Origin: Salminus brasiliensis
Taxonomy: Eukaryota > Chordata > Actinopteri > Characiformes > Bryconidae
DNA length: 64,000 bases
Assembly (NCBI RefSeq): GCF_030463535.1
Contig: NC_132888.1
Location: forward strand, 24,889,269-24,953,268
Reading direction: 5' to 3'
Notes under the pieces: generated by a model
The model's database searches: none
Seen by the model: the letters and a program-made list of their open reading frames with translations, nothing else
What the model was told of the DNA's origin: nothing
Shown: in pieces, positions 49,208-61,038 of the stretch
How the letters are laid out: every line of letters starts with the position of its first letter
Position numbering within the stretch: position 1 is the first letter of the stretch
Program-made: the position numbers and the translations under genes

Positions 49208-51010
49208 GCTTACGGCCATTCCACCTTTAGAACGCCTGATCTCGTCTGATCTCAGAAGCTACCTAGGGTTGGGCCTGGTTAGTACTTGAATGGGAGACTG
49301 AATGGGAATACCAGGAGTTGTAAGCTTTTCCAGTCCTGCAAACAATTAAAGCTTACATTTCCATGTTATTTACATCTTTTGCACAAATTTGTAGTTGAAA
49401 CTCTTTTGTGTTGTACATGTTGATGTGTTAAAATGGAATGCTTTTTCTTGGTTTTGAACAAATATGGTCTTAGCTATGAAATTTGAATTCTCTAGTTTTG
49501 CACGGTCTTCTGTTTACGGCCATTCCACCCTTAGAACGCCTGATCTCGTCTGATTTCAGAAGCTACCTAGGGTTGGGCCTGGTTAGTACTTGAATGGGAG
49601 ACTGTCTGGGAATACCAGGTGTTGTAAGCTTTTCCAGTCCTGCAAACTAAAGCTTACATTTCCATGTTATTTACATCTTTTGCACAAATTTGTAGTTGAA
49701 ACTCTTTTGTGTTGTAAATGTTGATGTGTTAAAATGGAATGATTTTTCTTGGTTTTGAACAAATATGGTCTTAGATATGAAATTTGAATCCTCTAGTTTG
49801 CAAGGTTCTTCTGCTTACGGCCATTCCACCCTTAGAACGCCTGATCTCGTCTGATCTCTGAAGCTACCTAGGGTTGGGCCTGGTTAGTACTTGAATGGGA
49901 GGACTGTCTGGGAATACCAGGTGTTGTAAGCTTTTCCAGTCCTGCAAACAATTAAAGCTTACATTTCCATGTTATTACATCTTTTGCACAAATTTGTAGT
50001 TGAAACTCTTTTGTGTTGTAAATTTTGATGTGTTGAAATGGAATGCTTTTTCTTGGTTTTGAACAAATATGGTCTTAGCTATGAAATTTGAATTCTCTAG
50101 TTTGCACGATTCATCTGCTTACGGCCATTCCACCCTTAGAACGCCTGATCTTGTCTGATCTCAGAAGCTACCTAGAGTTGGGCCTGGTTAGTACTTGAAT
50201 GGAGACTGTTTGGGAATACCAGGTGTTGTAGCTTTTTCAATCCTGCAAACAATGAAAGCTTACATTTCCATGTTATTTACATCTTTTGCACAAATTTGTA
50301 GTTGAAACTCTTTGTGTTGTAAATTTTGATGTGTTGAAATGGAATGTTTTTTCTTGGTTTTGAACAAAATATGGTCTTAGCTATGAAATTTGAATTCTCT
50401 AGTTTGCACGGTTCTTCTGCTTACGGCCATTCCACCCTTAGAATGCCTGATCTTGTCTGATCTCAGAAGCTACCTAGGGTTGGGCCTGGTTAGTACTTGA
50501 ATGGGAGACTGTCTGGGAATACCAGGTGTTGTAAGCTTTTCCAGTCCTGCAAACAATTAAAGCTTACATTTCCATGTTATTTACATATTTTGCACAAATT
50601 TGTAGTTGAAACATCTTTGTGTTGTAAATGTTGATGTGTTTAAAATGGAATGCTTTTTCTTGATTTTTGAACAAATATGGTCTTAGCTATGAAATTTGAA
50701 TCCTCTAGTTTGCAAGGTCCTTCTGCTTACGGCCATTCCACCTTAGATCGCCTGATCTCCTCTGATCTCAGAAGCTACCTAGGGTTGGCCCTGGTTAGTA
50801 CTTGAATGGGAGACTGTTTGGAATACCAGGTGTTGTAAGCTTTTCCAGTCCTGCAAACAATTAAAGCTTACATTTCCATGTTATTTACATCATATGCACA
50901 AATTTGTAGTTGAATCTCTTTTGTGTTGTAAATTTTGATGTGTTGAAATGGAATGCTTTTTCTTGGTTTTGAACAAATATGGTCTTATCTATGAAATTTT
51001 GAATCCTCTA
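48755..51010. other. Cluster of single-base indels, probable low-quality assembly
   Basis: About 16 small indels lie in 2.25 kb, while the remaining 61 kb show only a handful, and those are shared between copies. Most change homopolymer length: TTT to TT in GTTATTACATC (twice), AAA to AAAA, GGG to GG, TTTT to TTT, AAATAT to AAAATAT. None recurs in sister units. This is the error profile of uncorrected long reads. True relaxed mutation is possible but would not be expected to stop sharply on both sides. Confidence 0.7.
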
Positions 51011-51635
51011 GTTTGCAAGGTTCTTCTGCTTACGGCCATTCCACCCTTAGAATGGCTGATCTTGTCTGATCTCAGAAGCTAGCTAGGGTTGGGCCTGGTT
51101 AGTACTTGAATGGGAGACTGAATGGGAATACCAGGTGTAGTAAGCTTTTTCAATCCTGCAAACAAAGAAAGCTTACATTTCCATGTTATTTACATCTTTT
51201 GCACAAATTTGTAGTTGAAACTCTTTTGTGTTGTAAATGTTGATGTGTTGAAATGGAATGCTTTTTCTTGATTTTAAACAAATATGGTCTTATCTATGAA
51301 ATTTGAATCCTCTAGTTTGCAAGGTTCTTCTGCTTACGGCCATTCCACCCTTAGAACGCCTGATCTCGTCTGATCTCAGAAGCTACCTAGGGTTGGGCCT
51401 GGTTAGTACTTGAATGGGAGACTGTCTGGGAATACCAGGTGTTGAAAGCTTTTCCAGTCCTGCAAACAATTAAAGCTTACATTTCCATGTTATTTACATC
51501 TTTTGCACACATTTGTAGTTGAAACTCTTTTGTGATGTAAATTTTGATGTGTTGAAATGGAATGCTTTTTCTTGGTTTTGAACAAATATGGTCTTATCTA
51601 TGAAATTTGAATCCTCTAGTTTGCAAGGTTCTTCT
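49208..51635 (+). repeat. 8-unit higher-order repeat, copy 2, indel-rich
   Basis: 5S-like copies start at 49208, 49512, 49813, 50117, 50419, 50725, 51028 and 51332. From 49512 on they follow the order of 47080-48904, about 2,430 bp later. Irregular spacing (301-306 bp) comes from many one-base indels not seen in copy 1. Those inside 5S-like parts are GGGAGGACTG near 49899, GAATGGAGACTG near 50200, TTGTAGCTTTTT near 50229, CCACCTTAG near 50741 and GTTTGGAATACC near 50819. The spacing is regular again after 51028. Confidence 0.8.
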
Positions 51636-54600
51636 GCTTACGGCCATTCCACCTTTAGAACGCCTGATCTCGTCTGATCTCAGAAGCTACCTAGGGTTGG
51701 GCCTGGTTAGTACTTGAATGGGAGACTGAATGGGAATACCAGGTGTTGTAAGCTTTTCCAGTCCTGCAAACAATTAAAGCTTACATTTCCATGTTATTTA
51801 CATCTTTTGCACAAATTTGTAGTTGAAACTCTTTTGTGTTGTACATGTTGATGTGTTAAAATGGAATGCTTTTTCTTGATTTTGAACAAATATGGTCTTA
51901 GCTATGAAATTTGAATCCTCTAGTTTGCAAGGTTCTTCTGCTTACGGCCATTCCACCCTTAGATCGCCTGATCTCGTCTGATCTCAGAAGCGACCTAGGG
52001 TTGGGGCTGGTTAGTACTTGAATGGGAGACTGTCTGGGAATACCAGGTGTTATAAGCTTTTCCAGTCCTGCAAACAATTAAAGCTTACATTTCCATGTTA
52101 TTTACATCTTTTGCACAAATTTGTAGTTGAAACTCTTTTGTGTTGTAAATGTTGATGTTTTAAAATGGAATGCTTTTTCTTGGTTTTGAACAAATATGGT
52201 CTTAGCTATGAAATTTGAATTCTCTAGTTTGCACGGTTCTTCTGTTTACGGCCATTCCACCCTTAGAACGCCTGATCTCGTCTGATCTCAGAAGCTACCT
52301 AGGGTTGGGCCTGGTTAGTACTTGAATGGGAGACTGTCTGGGAATACCAGGTGTTGTAAGCTTTTCCAGTCCTGCAAACAAAGAAAGCTTACATTTCCAT
52401 GTTATTTACATCTTTTGCACAAATTTGTAGTTGAAACTCTTTTGTGTTGTAAATGTTGATGAGTTAAAATGGAATGATTTTTCTTGGTTTTGAACAAATA
52501 TGGTCTTAGCTATGAAATTTGAATCCTCTAGTTTGCAAGGTTCTTCTGCTTACGGCCATTCCACCCTTAGAACGCCTGATCTCTTCTGATCTCAGAAGCT
52601 ACCTAGGGTTGGGCCTGGTTAGTACTTGAATGGGAGACTGTCTGGGAATACCAGGTGTTGTAAGCTTTTCCAGTCCTGCAAACAATTAAAGCTTACATTT
52701 CCATGTTATTTACATCTTTTGCACAAATTTGTAGTTGAAACTCTTTTGTGTTGTAAATTTTGATGTCTTGAAATGGAATGCTTTTTCTTGGTTTTGAACA
52801 AATATGGTCTTAGCTATGAAATTTGAATTCTCTAGTTTGCACGGTTCTTCTGCTTACGGCCATTCCACCCTTAGAATGCCTGATCTTGTCTGATCTCAGA
52901 AGCTACCTAGGGTTGGGCCTGGTTAGTACTTGAATGGGAGACTGTCTGGGAATACCAGGTGTTGTAAGCTTTTCCAGTCCTGCAAACAATTAAAGCTTAC
53001 ATTTCCATGTTATTTACATATTTTGCACAAATTTGTAGTTGAAACTCTTTTGTGTTGTAAATGTTGATGTGTTAAAATGGAATGCTTTTTCTTGATTTTG
53101 AACAAATATGGTCTTAGCTATGAAATTTGAATCCTCTAGTTTGCAAGGTTCTTCTGCTTACGGCCATTCCACCCTTAGATCGCCTGATCTCGTCTGATCT
53201 CAGAAGCTACCTAGGGTTGGGCCTGGTTAGTACTTGAATGGGAGACTGTCTGGGAATACCAGGTGTTGTAAGCTTTTCCAGTCCTGCAAACAATTAAAGC
53301 TTACATTTCCATGTTATTTACATCTTTTGCACACATTTGTAGTTGAAACTCTTTTGTGATGTAAATTTTGATGTGTTGAAATGGAATGCTTTTTCTTGGT
53401 TTTGAACAAATATGGTCTTAGCTATGAAATTTGAATTCTCTAGTTTGCACAATTCATCTGCTTACGGCCATTCCACCCTTAGAACGCCTGATCTTGTCTG
53501 ATCTCAGAAGCTACCTAGGGTTGGGCCTGGTTAGTACTTGAATGGGAGACTGTCTGGGAATACCAGGTGTTGTAAGCTTTTTCAATCCTGCAAACAATGA
53601 AAGCTTACATTTCCATGTTATTTACATCTTTTGCACAAATTTGTAGTTGAAACTCTTTTGTGTTGTAAACGTTGATGTGTTAAAATGGAATGATTTTTCT
53701 TGGTTTTGAACAAATATGGTCTTAGCTATGAAATTTGAATCCTCTAGTTTGCAAGGTTCTTCTGCTTACGGCCATTCCACCCTTAGAACGCCTGATCTCA
53801 TCTGATCTCAGAAGCTACCTAGGGTTGGGCCTGGTTAGTACTTGAATGGGAGACTGTCTGGGAATACCAGGTGTTGTAAGCTTTTCCAGTCCTGCAAACA
53901 ATTAAAGCTTACATTTCCATGTTATTTACATCTTTTGCACAAATTTGTAGTTGAAACTCTTTTGTGTTGTAAATTTTGATGTGTTGAAATGGAATGCTTT
54001 TTTTTGGTTTTGAACAAATATGGTCTTATCTATGAAATTTGAATCCTCTAGTTTGCAAGGTTCTTCTGCTTACGGCCATTCCACCCTTAGAACGCCTGCT
54101 CTCGTCTGATCTCAGAAGCTACCTAGGGTTGGGCCTGGTTAGTACTTGAATGGGAGACTGAATGGGAATACCAGGTGTTGTAAGCTTTTCCAGTCCTGCA
54201 AACAATTAAAGCTTACATTTCCATGTTATTTACATATTTTGCACAAATTTGTAGTTGAAACTCTTTTGTGTTGTACATGTTGATGTGTTAAAATGGAATG
54301 CTTTTTCTTGATTTTGAACAAATATGGTCTTAGCTATGAAATTTGAATCCTCTAGTTTGCAAGGTTCTTCCGCTTACGGCCATTCCACCCTTAGAACGCC
54401 TGATCTCGTCTGATCTCAGAAGCTACCTAGGGTTGGGCCTGGTTAGTACTTGAATGGGAGGCTGTCTGGGAATACCAGGTGTTGTAAGCTTTTCCAGTCC
54501 TGCAAACAATTAAAGCTTACATTTCCATGTTATTTACATCTTTTGCACACATTTGTAGTTGAAACTCTTTTGTGATGTAAATTTTGATGTGTTGAAATGG

Positions 54601-55891
54601 ATTGCTTTTTCTTGGTTTTGAACAAATATGGTCTTATCTATGAAATTTGAATCCTCTAGTTTGCAAGGTTCTTCTGCTTACGGCCATTCCACCCTTAGAA
54701 CGCCTGATCTCGTCTGATCTCAGAAGCTACCTAGGGTTGGGCCTGGTTAGTACTTGAATGGGAGACTGAATGGGAATACAAGGTGTTGTAAGCTTTTCCA
54801 GTCCTGCAAACAATTAAAGCTTACATTTCCATGTTATTTACATATTTTGCACAAATTTGTAGTTGAAACTCTTTTGTGTTGTACATGTTGATGTGTTAAA
54901 ATGGAATGCTTTTTCTTGATTTTGAACAAATATGGTCTTAGCTATGAAATTTGAATCCTCTAGTTTGCAAGGTTCTTCTGCTTACGGCCATTCCACCCTT
55001 AGATCGCCTGATCTCGTCTGATCTCAGAAGCGACCTAGGGTTGGGGCTGGTTAGTACTTGAATGGGAGACTGTCTGGGAATACCAGGTGTTATAAGCTTT
55101 TCCAGTCCTGCAAACAATTAAAGCTTACATTTCCATGTTATTTACATCTTTTGCACAAATTTGTACTTGAAACTCTTTTGTGTTGTAAATGTTGATGTGT
55201 TGAAATGGAATGCTTTTTCTTGATTTTAAACAAATATGGTCTTATCTATGAAATTTGAATCCTCTAGTTTGCAAGGTTCTTCCGCTTACGGCCATTCCAC
55301 CCTTAGAACGCCTGATCTCGTCTGATCTCAGAAGCTACCTAGGGTTGGGCCTGGTTAGTACTTGAATGGGCTGCTGTCTGGGAATACCAGGTGTTGTAAG
55401 CTTTTCCAGTCCTGCAAACAATTAAAGCTTACATTTCCATGTTATTTACATCTTTTGCACACATTTGTAGTTGAAACTCTTTTGTGATGTAAATTTTGAT
55501 GTGTTGAAATGGAATGCTTTTTCTTGGTTTTGAACAAATATGGTCTTATCTATGAAATTTGAATCCTCTAGTTTGCAAGGTTCTTCTGCTTACGGCCATT
55601 CCACCCTTAGAACGCCTGATCTCGTCTGATCTCAGAAGCTACCTAGGGTTGGGCCTGGTTAGTACTTGAATGGGAGACTGAATGGGAATACAAGGTGTTG
55701 TAAGCTTTTCCAGTCCTGCAAACAATTAAAGCTTACATTTCCATGTTATTTACATATTTTGCACAAATTTGTAGTTGAAACTCTTTTGTGTTGTAAATGT
55801 TGATGTGTTAAAATGGAATGCTTTTTCTTGATTTTGAACAAATATGGTCTTAGCTATGAAATTTGAATCCTCTAGTTTGCAAGGTTCTTCT
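51636..55891 (+). repeat. Array segment with a 3-unit duplication (912 bp)
   Basis: 5S-like copies start at 51636, 51940, 52244, 52548, 52852, 53156, 53460, 53764, 54068, 54372, 54676, 54980, 55284 and 55588. The first shares CCACCTTTAG with 49208. Copies 54372-54676 recur as 55284-55588 with CTTCCGCTTACGG and AATACAAGG. The copy at 55284 has GGGCTGCTG in place of GGGAGACTG, and 54372 has GGGAGGCTG, both inside box C. Confidence 0.85.
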
Positions 55892-58608
55892 GCTTACGGC
55901 CATTCCACCCTTAGAACGTCTGATCTCAGAAGCTACCTAGGGTTGGGCCTGGTTAGTACTTGAAGGGGAGACTATCTGGGAATACCAGGTGTTGTAAGCT
56001 TTTCCAGTCCTGCAAACAATTAAAGCTTACATATCCATGTTATTTACATCTTTTGCACACATTTGTAGTTGAAACTCTTTTGTGATGTAAATTTTGATGT
56101 GTTGAAATGGAATGCTTTTTCTTGGTTTTGAACAAATAAGGTCTTATCTATGAAATTTGAATCCTCTAGTTTGCAAGGTTCTTTTGCTTACGGCCATTCC
56201 ACCCTTAAAACGCCTGATCTCGTCTGATCTCAGAAGCTACCTAGGGTTGGGCCTGGTTAGTACTTGAATGGGAGACTGAATGGGAATACCAGGTGTTGTA
56301 AGCTTTTCCAGTCCTGCAAACAATTAAAGCTTACATTTCCATGTTATTTACATCTTTTGCACAAATTTGTACTTGAAACTCTTTTGTGTTGTAAATTTTG
56401 ATGTGTTGAAATGGAATGCTTTTTCTTGGTTTTGAACAAATATGGTCTTAGCTATGAAATTTGAATTCTCTAGTTTGCACGGTTCTTCTGCTTACGGCCA
56501 TTCCACCCTTAGAACGCCTGATCTTGTCTGATCTCAGAAGCTACCTAGGGTTGGGCCTGGTTAGTACTTGAATGGGAGACTGTCTGGGAATACCAGGTGT
56601 TGTAAGCTTTTTCAATCCTGCAAACAATGAAAGCTTACATTTCCATGTTATTTACATCTTTTGCACAAATTTGTAGTTGAAACTCTTTTGTGTTGTAAAT
56701 TTTGATGTGTTGAAATGGAATGCTTTTTCTTGGTTTTGAACAAATATGGTCTTAGCTATGAAATTTGAATTCTCTAGTTTGCACGGTTCTTCTGCTTATG
56801 CCCATTCCACCCTTAGAATGCCTGATTTTGTCTGATCTCAGAAGCTACCTAGGGTTGGGCCTGGTTAGTACTTGAATTGGAGACTGTCTGTGAATACCAG
56901 GTGTTGTAAGCTTTTTCAATCCTGCAATCAATGAAAGCTTACATTTCCATTTTTTTTTTCATCTTTTGCACAAATTTGTATTTGAAACTCTTTTGTGTTG
57001 TAAATGTTGATGTGTTGAAATGGAATGCTTTTTCTTGATTTTGAACAAATATGGTCTTTTCTATGAAATTTGAATCCTCTAGTTTGCAAGGTTCTTCTGC
57101 TTACGGCCATTCCACCCTTAGAACGTCTGATCTCAGAAGCTACCTAGGGTTGGGCCTGGTTAGTACTTGAATGGGAGACTGTCTGGGAATACCAGGTGTT
57201 GTAAGCTTTTCCAGTCCTGCAAACAATTAAAGCTTACATTTCCATGTTATTTACATCTTTTGCACAAATTTGTAGTTGAAACTCTTTTGTGTTGTAAATG
57301 TTGATGTGTTAAAATGGAATGCTTTTTCTTGGTTTTGAACAAATATGGTCTTAGCTATGAAATTTGAATCCTCTAGTTTGCAAGGTTCTTCTGCTTACGG
57401 CCATTCCACCCTTAGATCGCCTGATCTCGTCTGATCTCAGAAGCTACCTAGGGTTGGGCCTGGTTAGTACTTGAATGGGAGACTGTCTGGGAATACCAAG
57501 TGTTGTAAGATTTTCCAGTCCTGCAAACAATTAAAGCTTACATTTCCATGTTATTTACATCTTTTGCACAAATTTGTAGTTGAAACTCTTTTGTGTTGTA
57601 AATTTTGATGTGTTGAAATGGAATGCTTTTTCTTGGTTTTGAACAAATATGGTCTTATCTATGAAATTTGAATCCTCTAGTTTGCAAGGTTCTTCTGCTT
57701 ACGGCCATTCCACCCTTAGAATGCCTGATCTTGTCTGATCTCAGAAGCTAGCTAGGGTTGGGCCTGGTTAGTACTTGAATGGGAGACTGAATGGGAATAC
57801 CAGGTGTAGTAAGCTTTTTCAATCCTGCAAACAAAGAAAGCTTACATTTCCATGTTATTTACATCTTTTGCACAAATTTGTAGTTGAAACTCTTTTGTGT
57901 TGTAAATGTTGATGTGTTAAAATGGAATGCTTTTTCTTGGTTTTGAACAAATATGGTCTTAGCTATGAAATTTGAATTCTCTAGTTTGCATGGTTCTTCT
58001 GTTTACGGCCATTCCACCCTTAGAACGCCTGATCTTGTCTGATCGCAGAAGCTACTTAGGGTTGGGCCTGGTTAGTACTTGAATGTGAGACTGTCTGGGA
58101 ATACCAGGTGTTGTAAGCTTTTTCAATCCTGCAAACAATGAAAGCTTACATTTCCATTTTTTTTTCATCTTTTGCACAAATTTGTATTTGAAACTCTTTT
58201 GTGTTGTAAATGTTGATGTGTTGAAATGGAATGCTTTTTCTTGATTTTAAACAAATATGGTCTTATCTATGAAATTTGAATCCTCTAGTTTGCAAGCTTC
58301 TTCTGATTACGGCCATTCCACCCTTAGAACACCTGATCTCATCTGATCTCAGAAGCTACCTAGGGTTGGGCCTGGTTAGTACTTGAATGGGAGACTGTCT
58401 GGGAATACCAGGTGTTGTAAGCTTTTCCAGTCCTGCAAACAATTAAAGCTTACATTTCCATGTTATTTACATCTTTTGCACAAATTTGTAGTTGAAACTC
58501 TTTTGTGTTGTAAATTTTGATGTGTTGAAATGGAATGCTTTTTCTTGGTTTTGAACAAATATGGTCTTATCTATGAAATTTGAATCCTCTAGTTTGCAAG
58601 GTTCTTCT
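55892..58608 (+). repeat. Distant second copy of the 35.2-38.3 kb block
   Basis: 5S-like copies start at 55892, 56186, 56490, 56794, 57099, 57393, 57697, 58001 and 58305. The first and the one at 57099 carry the 10-nt deletion. CATATCCATG, AAATAAGGTC, CTTAAAACG, GCATGGTTCTTCTG and GATCGCAG match 35244-38263. This copy has one unit fewer, with no partner for 35852 or 36156. Confidence 0.82.
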
Positions 58609-61038
58609 GCTTACGGCCATTCCACCCTTAGAACGCCTGATCTCGTCTGATCTCAGAAGCTACCTAGGGTTGGGCCTGGTTAGTACTTGAATGGGAGACT
58701 GAATGGGAATACCAGGTGTTGTAAGCTTTTCCAGTCCTGCAAACAATTAAAGCTTACATTTCCATGTTATTTACATATTTTGCACAAATTTGTAGTTGAA
58801 ACTCTTTTGTGTTGTAAATTTTGATGTGTTGAAATGGAATGCTTTTTCTTGGTTTTGAACAAATATGGTCTTATCTATGAAATTTGAATCCTCTAGTTAA
58901 CAAGGTTCTTCTGCTTACGGCCATTCCACCCTTAGAACGCCTGATCTTGTCTGATCTCAGAAGCTAGCTAGGGTTGGGCCTGGTTAGTACTTGAATGGGA
59001 GACTGAATGGGAATACCAGGTGTTGTAAGCTTTTTCAATCCTGCAAACAAAGAAAGCTTACATTTCCATGTTATTTACATCTTTTGCACAAATTTGTAGT
59101 TGAAACTCTTGTGTTGTAAATGTTGATGTGTTAAAATGGAATGCTTTTTCTTGATTTTGAACAAATATGGTCTTATCTATGAAATTTGAATCCTCTAGTT
59201 TGCAAGGTTCTTCTGCTTACGGCCATTCCACCCTTAGAACGCCTGCTCTCGTCTGATCTCAGAAGCTACCTAGGGTTGGGCCTGGTTAGTACTTGAATGG
59301 GAGACTGTCTGGGAATACCAGGTGTTGTAAGCTTTTTCAATCCTGCAAACAATGAAAGCTTACATTTCCATGTTATTTACATCTTTTGCACAAATTTGTA
59401 GTTGAAACTCTTTTGTGTTGTAAATTTTGATGTGTTGAAATGGAATGTTTTTTCTTGGTTTTGAACAAATATGGTCTTAGCTATGAAATTTGAATTCTCT
59501 AGTTTGCACGGTTCTTCTGTTTACGGCCATTCCACCCTTAGAATGCCTGATCTTGTCTGATCTCAGAAGCTACCTAGGGTTGGGCCTGGTTAGTACTTGA
59601 ATGGGAGACTGTCTGGGAATACCAGGTGTTGTAAGCTTTTCCAGTCCTGCAAACAATTAAAGCTTACATTTCCATGTTATTTACATCTTTTGCACAAATT
59701 TGTAGTTGAAACTCTTTTGTGTTGTAAATTTTGATGTGTTGAAATGGAATGCTTTTTCTTTGTTTTAAACAAATATGGTCTTATCTATGAAATTTGAATC
59801 CTCTAGTTTGCAAGGTTCTTTTGCTTACGGCCATTCCACCCTTAGAACGCCTGATCTCATCTGATCTCAGAAGCTACCTAGGGTTGGGCCTGGTTAGTAC
59901 TTGAATGGGAGACTGAATGGGAATACCAGGTGTTGTAAGCTTTTCCAATCCTGCAAACAATTAAAGCTTACATTTCCATGTTATTTACATATTTTGCACA
60001 AATTTGTAGTTAAAACTCTTTTGTGTTGTAAATGTTGATGTGTTAAAATGGAATGCTTTTTCTTGATTTTGAACAAATATGGTCTTAGCTATGAAATTTG
60101 AATCCTCTAGTTTGCAAGGTTCTTCTGCTTACGGCCATTGCACCCTTAGCTCGCCTGATCTCGTCTGATCTCAGAAGCTACCTAGGGTTGGGCCTGGTTA
60201 GTACTTGAATGGGAGACTGTCTGGGAATACCAGGTGTTGTAAGCTTTTCCAGTCCTGCAAACAATTAAAGCTTACATTTCCATGTTATTTACATCTTTTG
60301 CACACATTTGTAGTTGAAACTCTTTTGTGATGTAAATTTTGATGTGTTGAAATGGAATGCTTTTTCTTGGTTTTGAACAAATATGGTCTTATCTATGAAA
60401 TTTGAATCCTCTAGTTTGCAAGGTTCTTCTGCTTACGGCCATTCCACCCTTAGAACGCCTGATCTCGTCTGATCTCAGAAGCTACCTAGGGTTGGGCCTG
60501 ATTAGTACTTGAATGGGAGACTGTCTGGGAATAGCAGGTGTTGTAAGCTTTTCCAGTCCTGCAAACAATTAAAGCTTACATTTCCATGTTATTTACATCT
60601 TTTGCACACATTTGTAGTTGAAACTCTTTTGTGATGTAAATTTTGATGTGTTGAAATGGAATGCTTTTTCTTGGTTTTGAACAAATATGGTCTTATCTAT
60701 GAAATTTGAATCCTCTAGTTTGCAAGGTTCTTCTGCTTACGGCCATTCCACCCTTAGAACGCCTGATCTCGTCTGATCTCAGAAGCTACCTAGGGTTGGG
60801 CCTGGTTAGTACTTGAATGGGAGACTGAATGGGAATACCAGGTGTTGTAAGCTTTTCCAGTCCTGCAAACAATTAAAGCTTACATTTCCATGTTATTTAC
60901 ATCTTTTGCACAAATTTGTAGTTGAAACTCTTTTGTGTTGTAAATTTTGATGTGTTGAAATGGAATGCTTTTTCTTGGTTTTGAACAAATATGGTCTTAT
61001 CTATGAAATTTGAATCCTCTAGTTTGCAAGGTTCTTCT
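58609..61038 (+). repeat. 8-unit higher-order repeat, right-end family copy 1 (2,430 bp)
   Basis: 5S-like copies start at 58609, 58913, 59215, 59519, 59823, 60127, 60431 and 60735. It shares TAGTTAACAAGG, ACTCTTGTG, GCCTGCTCTCG, CTTTGTTTTAAAC and AGTTAAAACTC with 30992-32509, so it is a relative of the 7-unit repeat 27 kb upstream. Its own mark is GCACCCTTAGCTCGCC at 60127. Confidence 0.87.
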
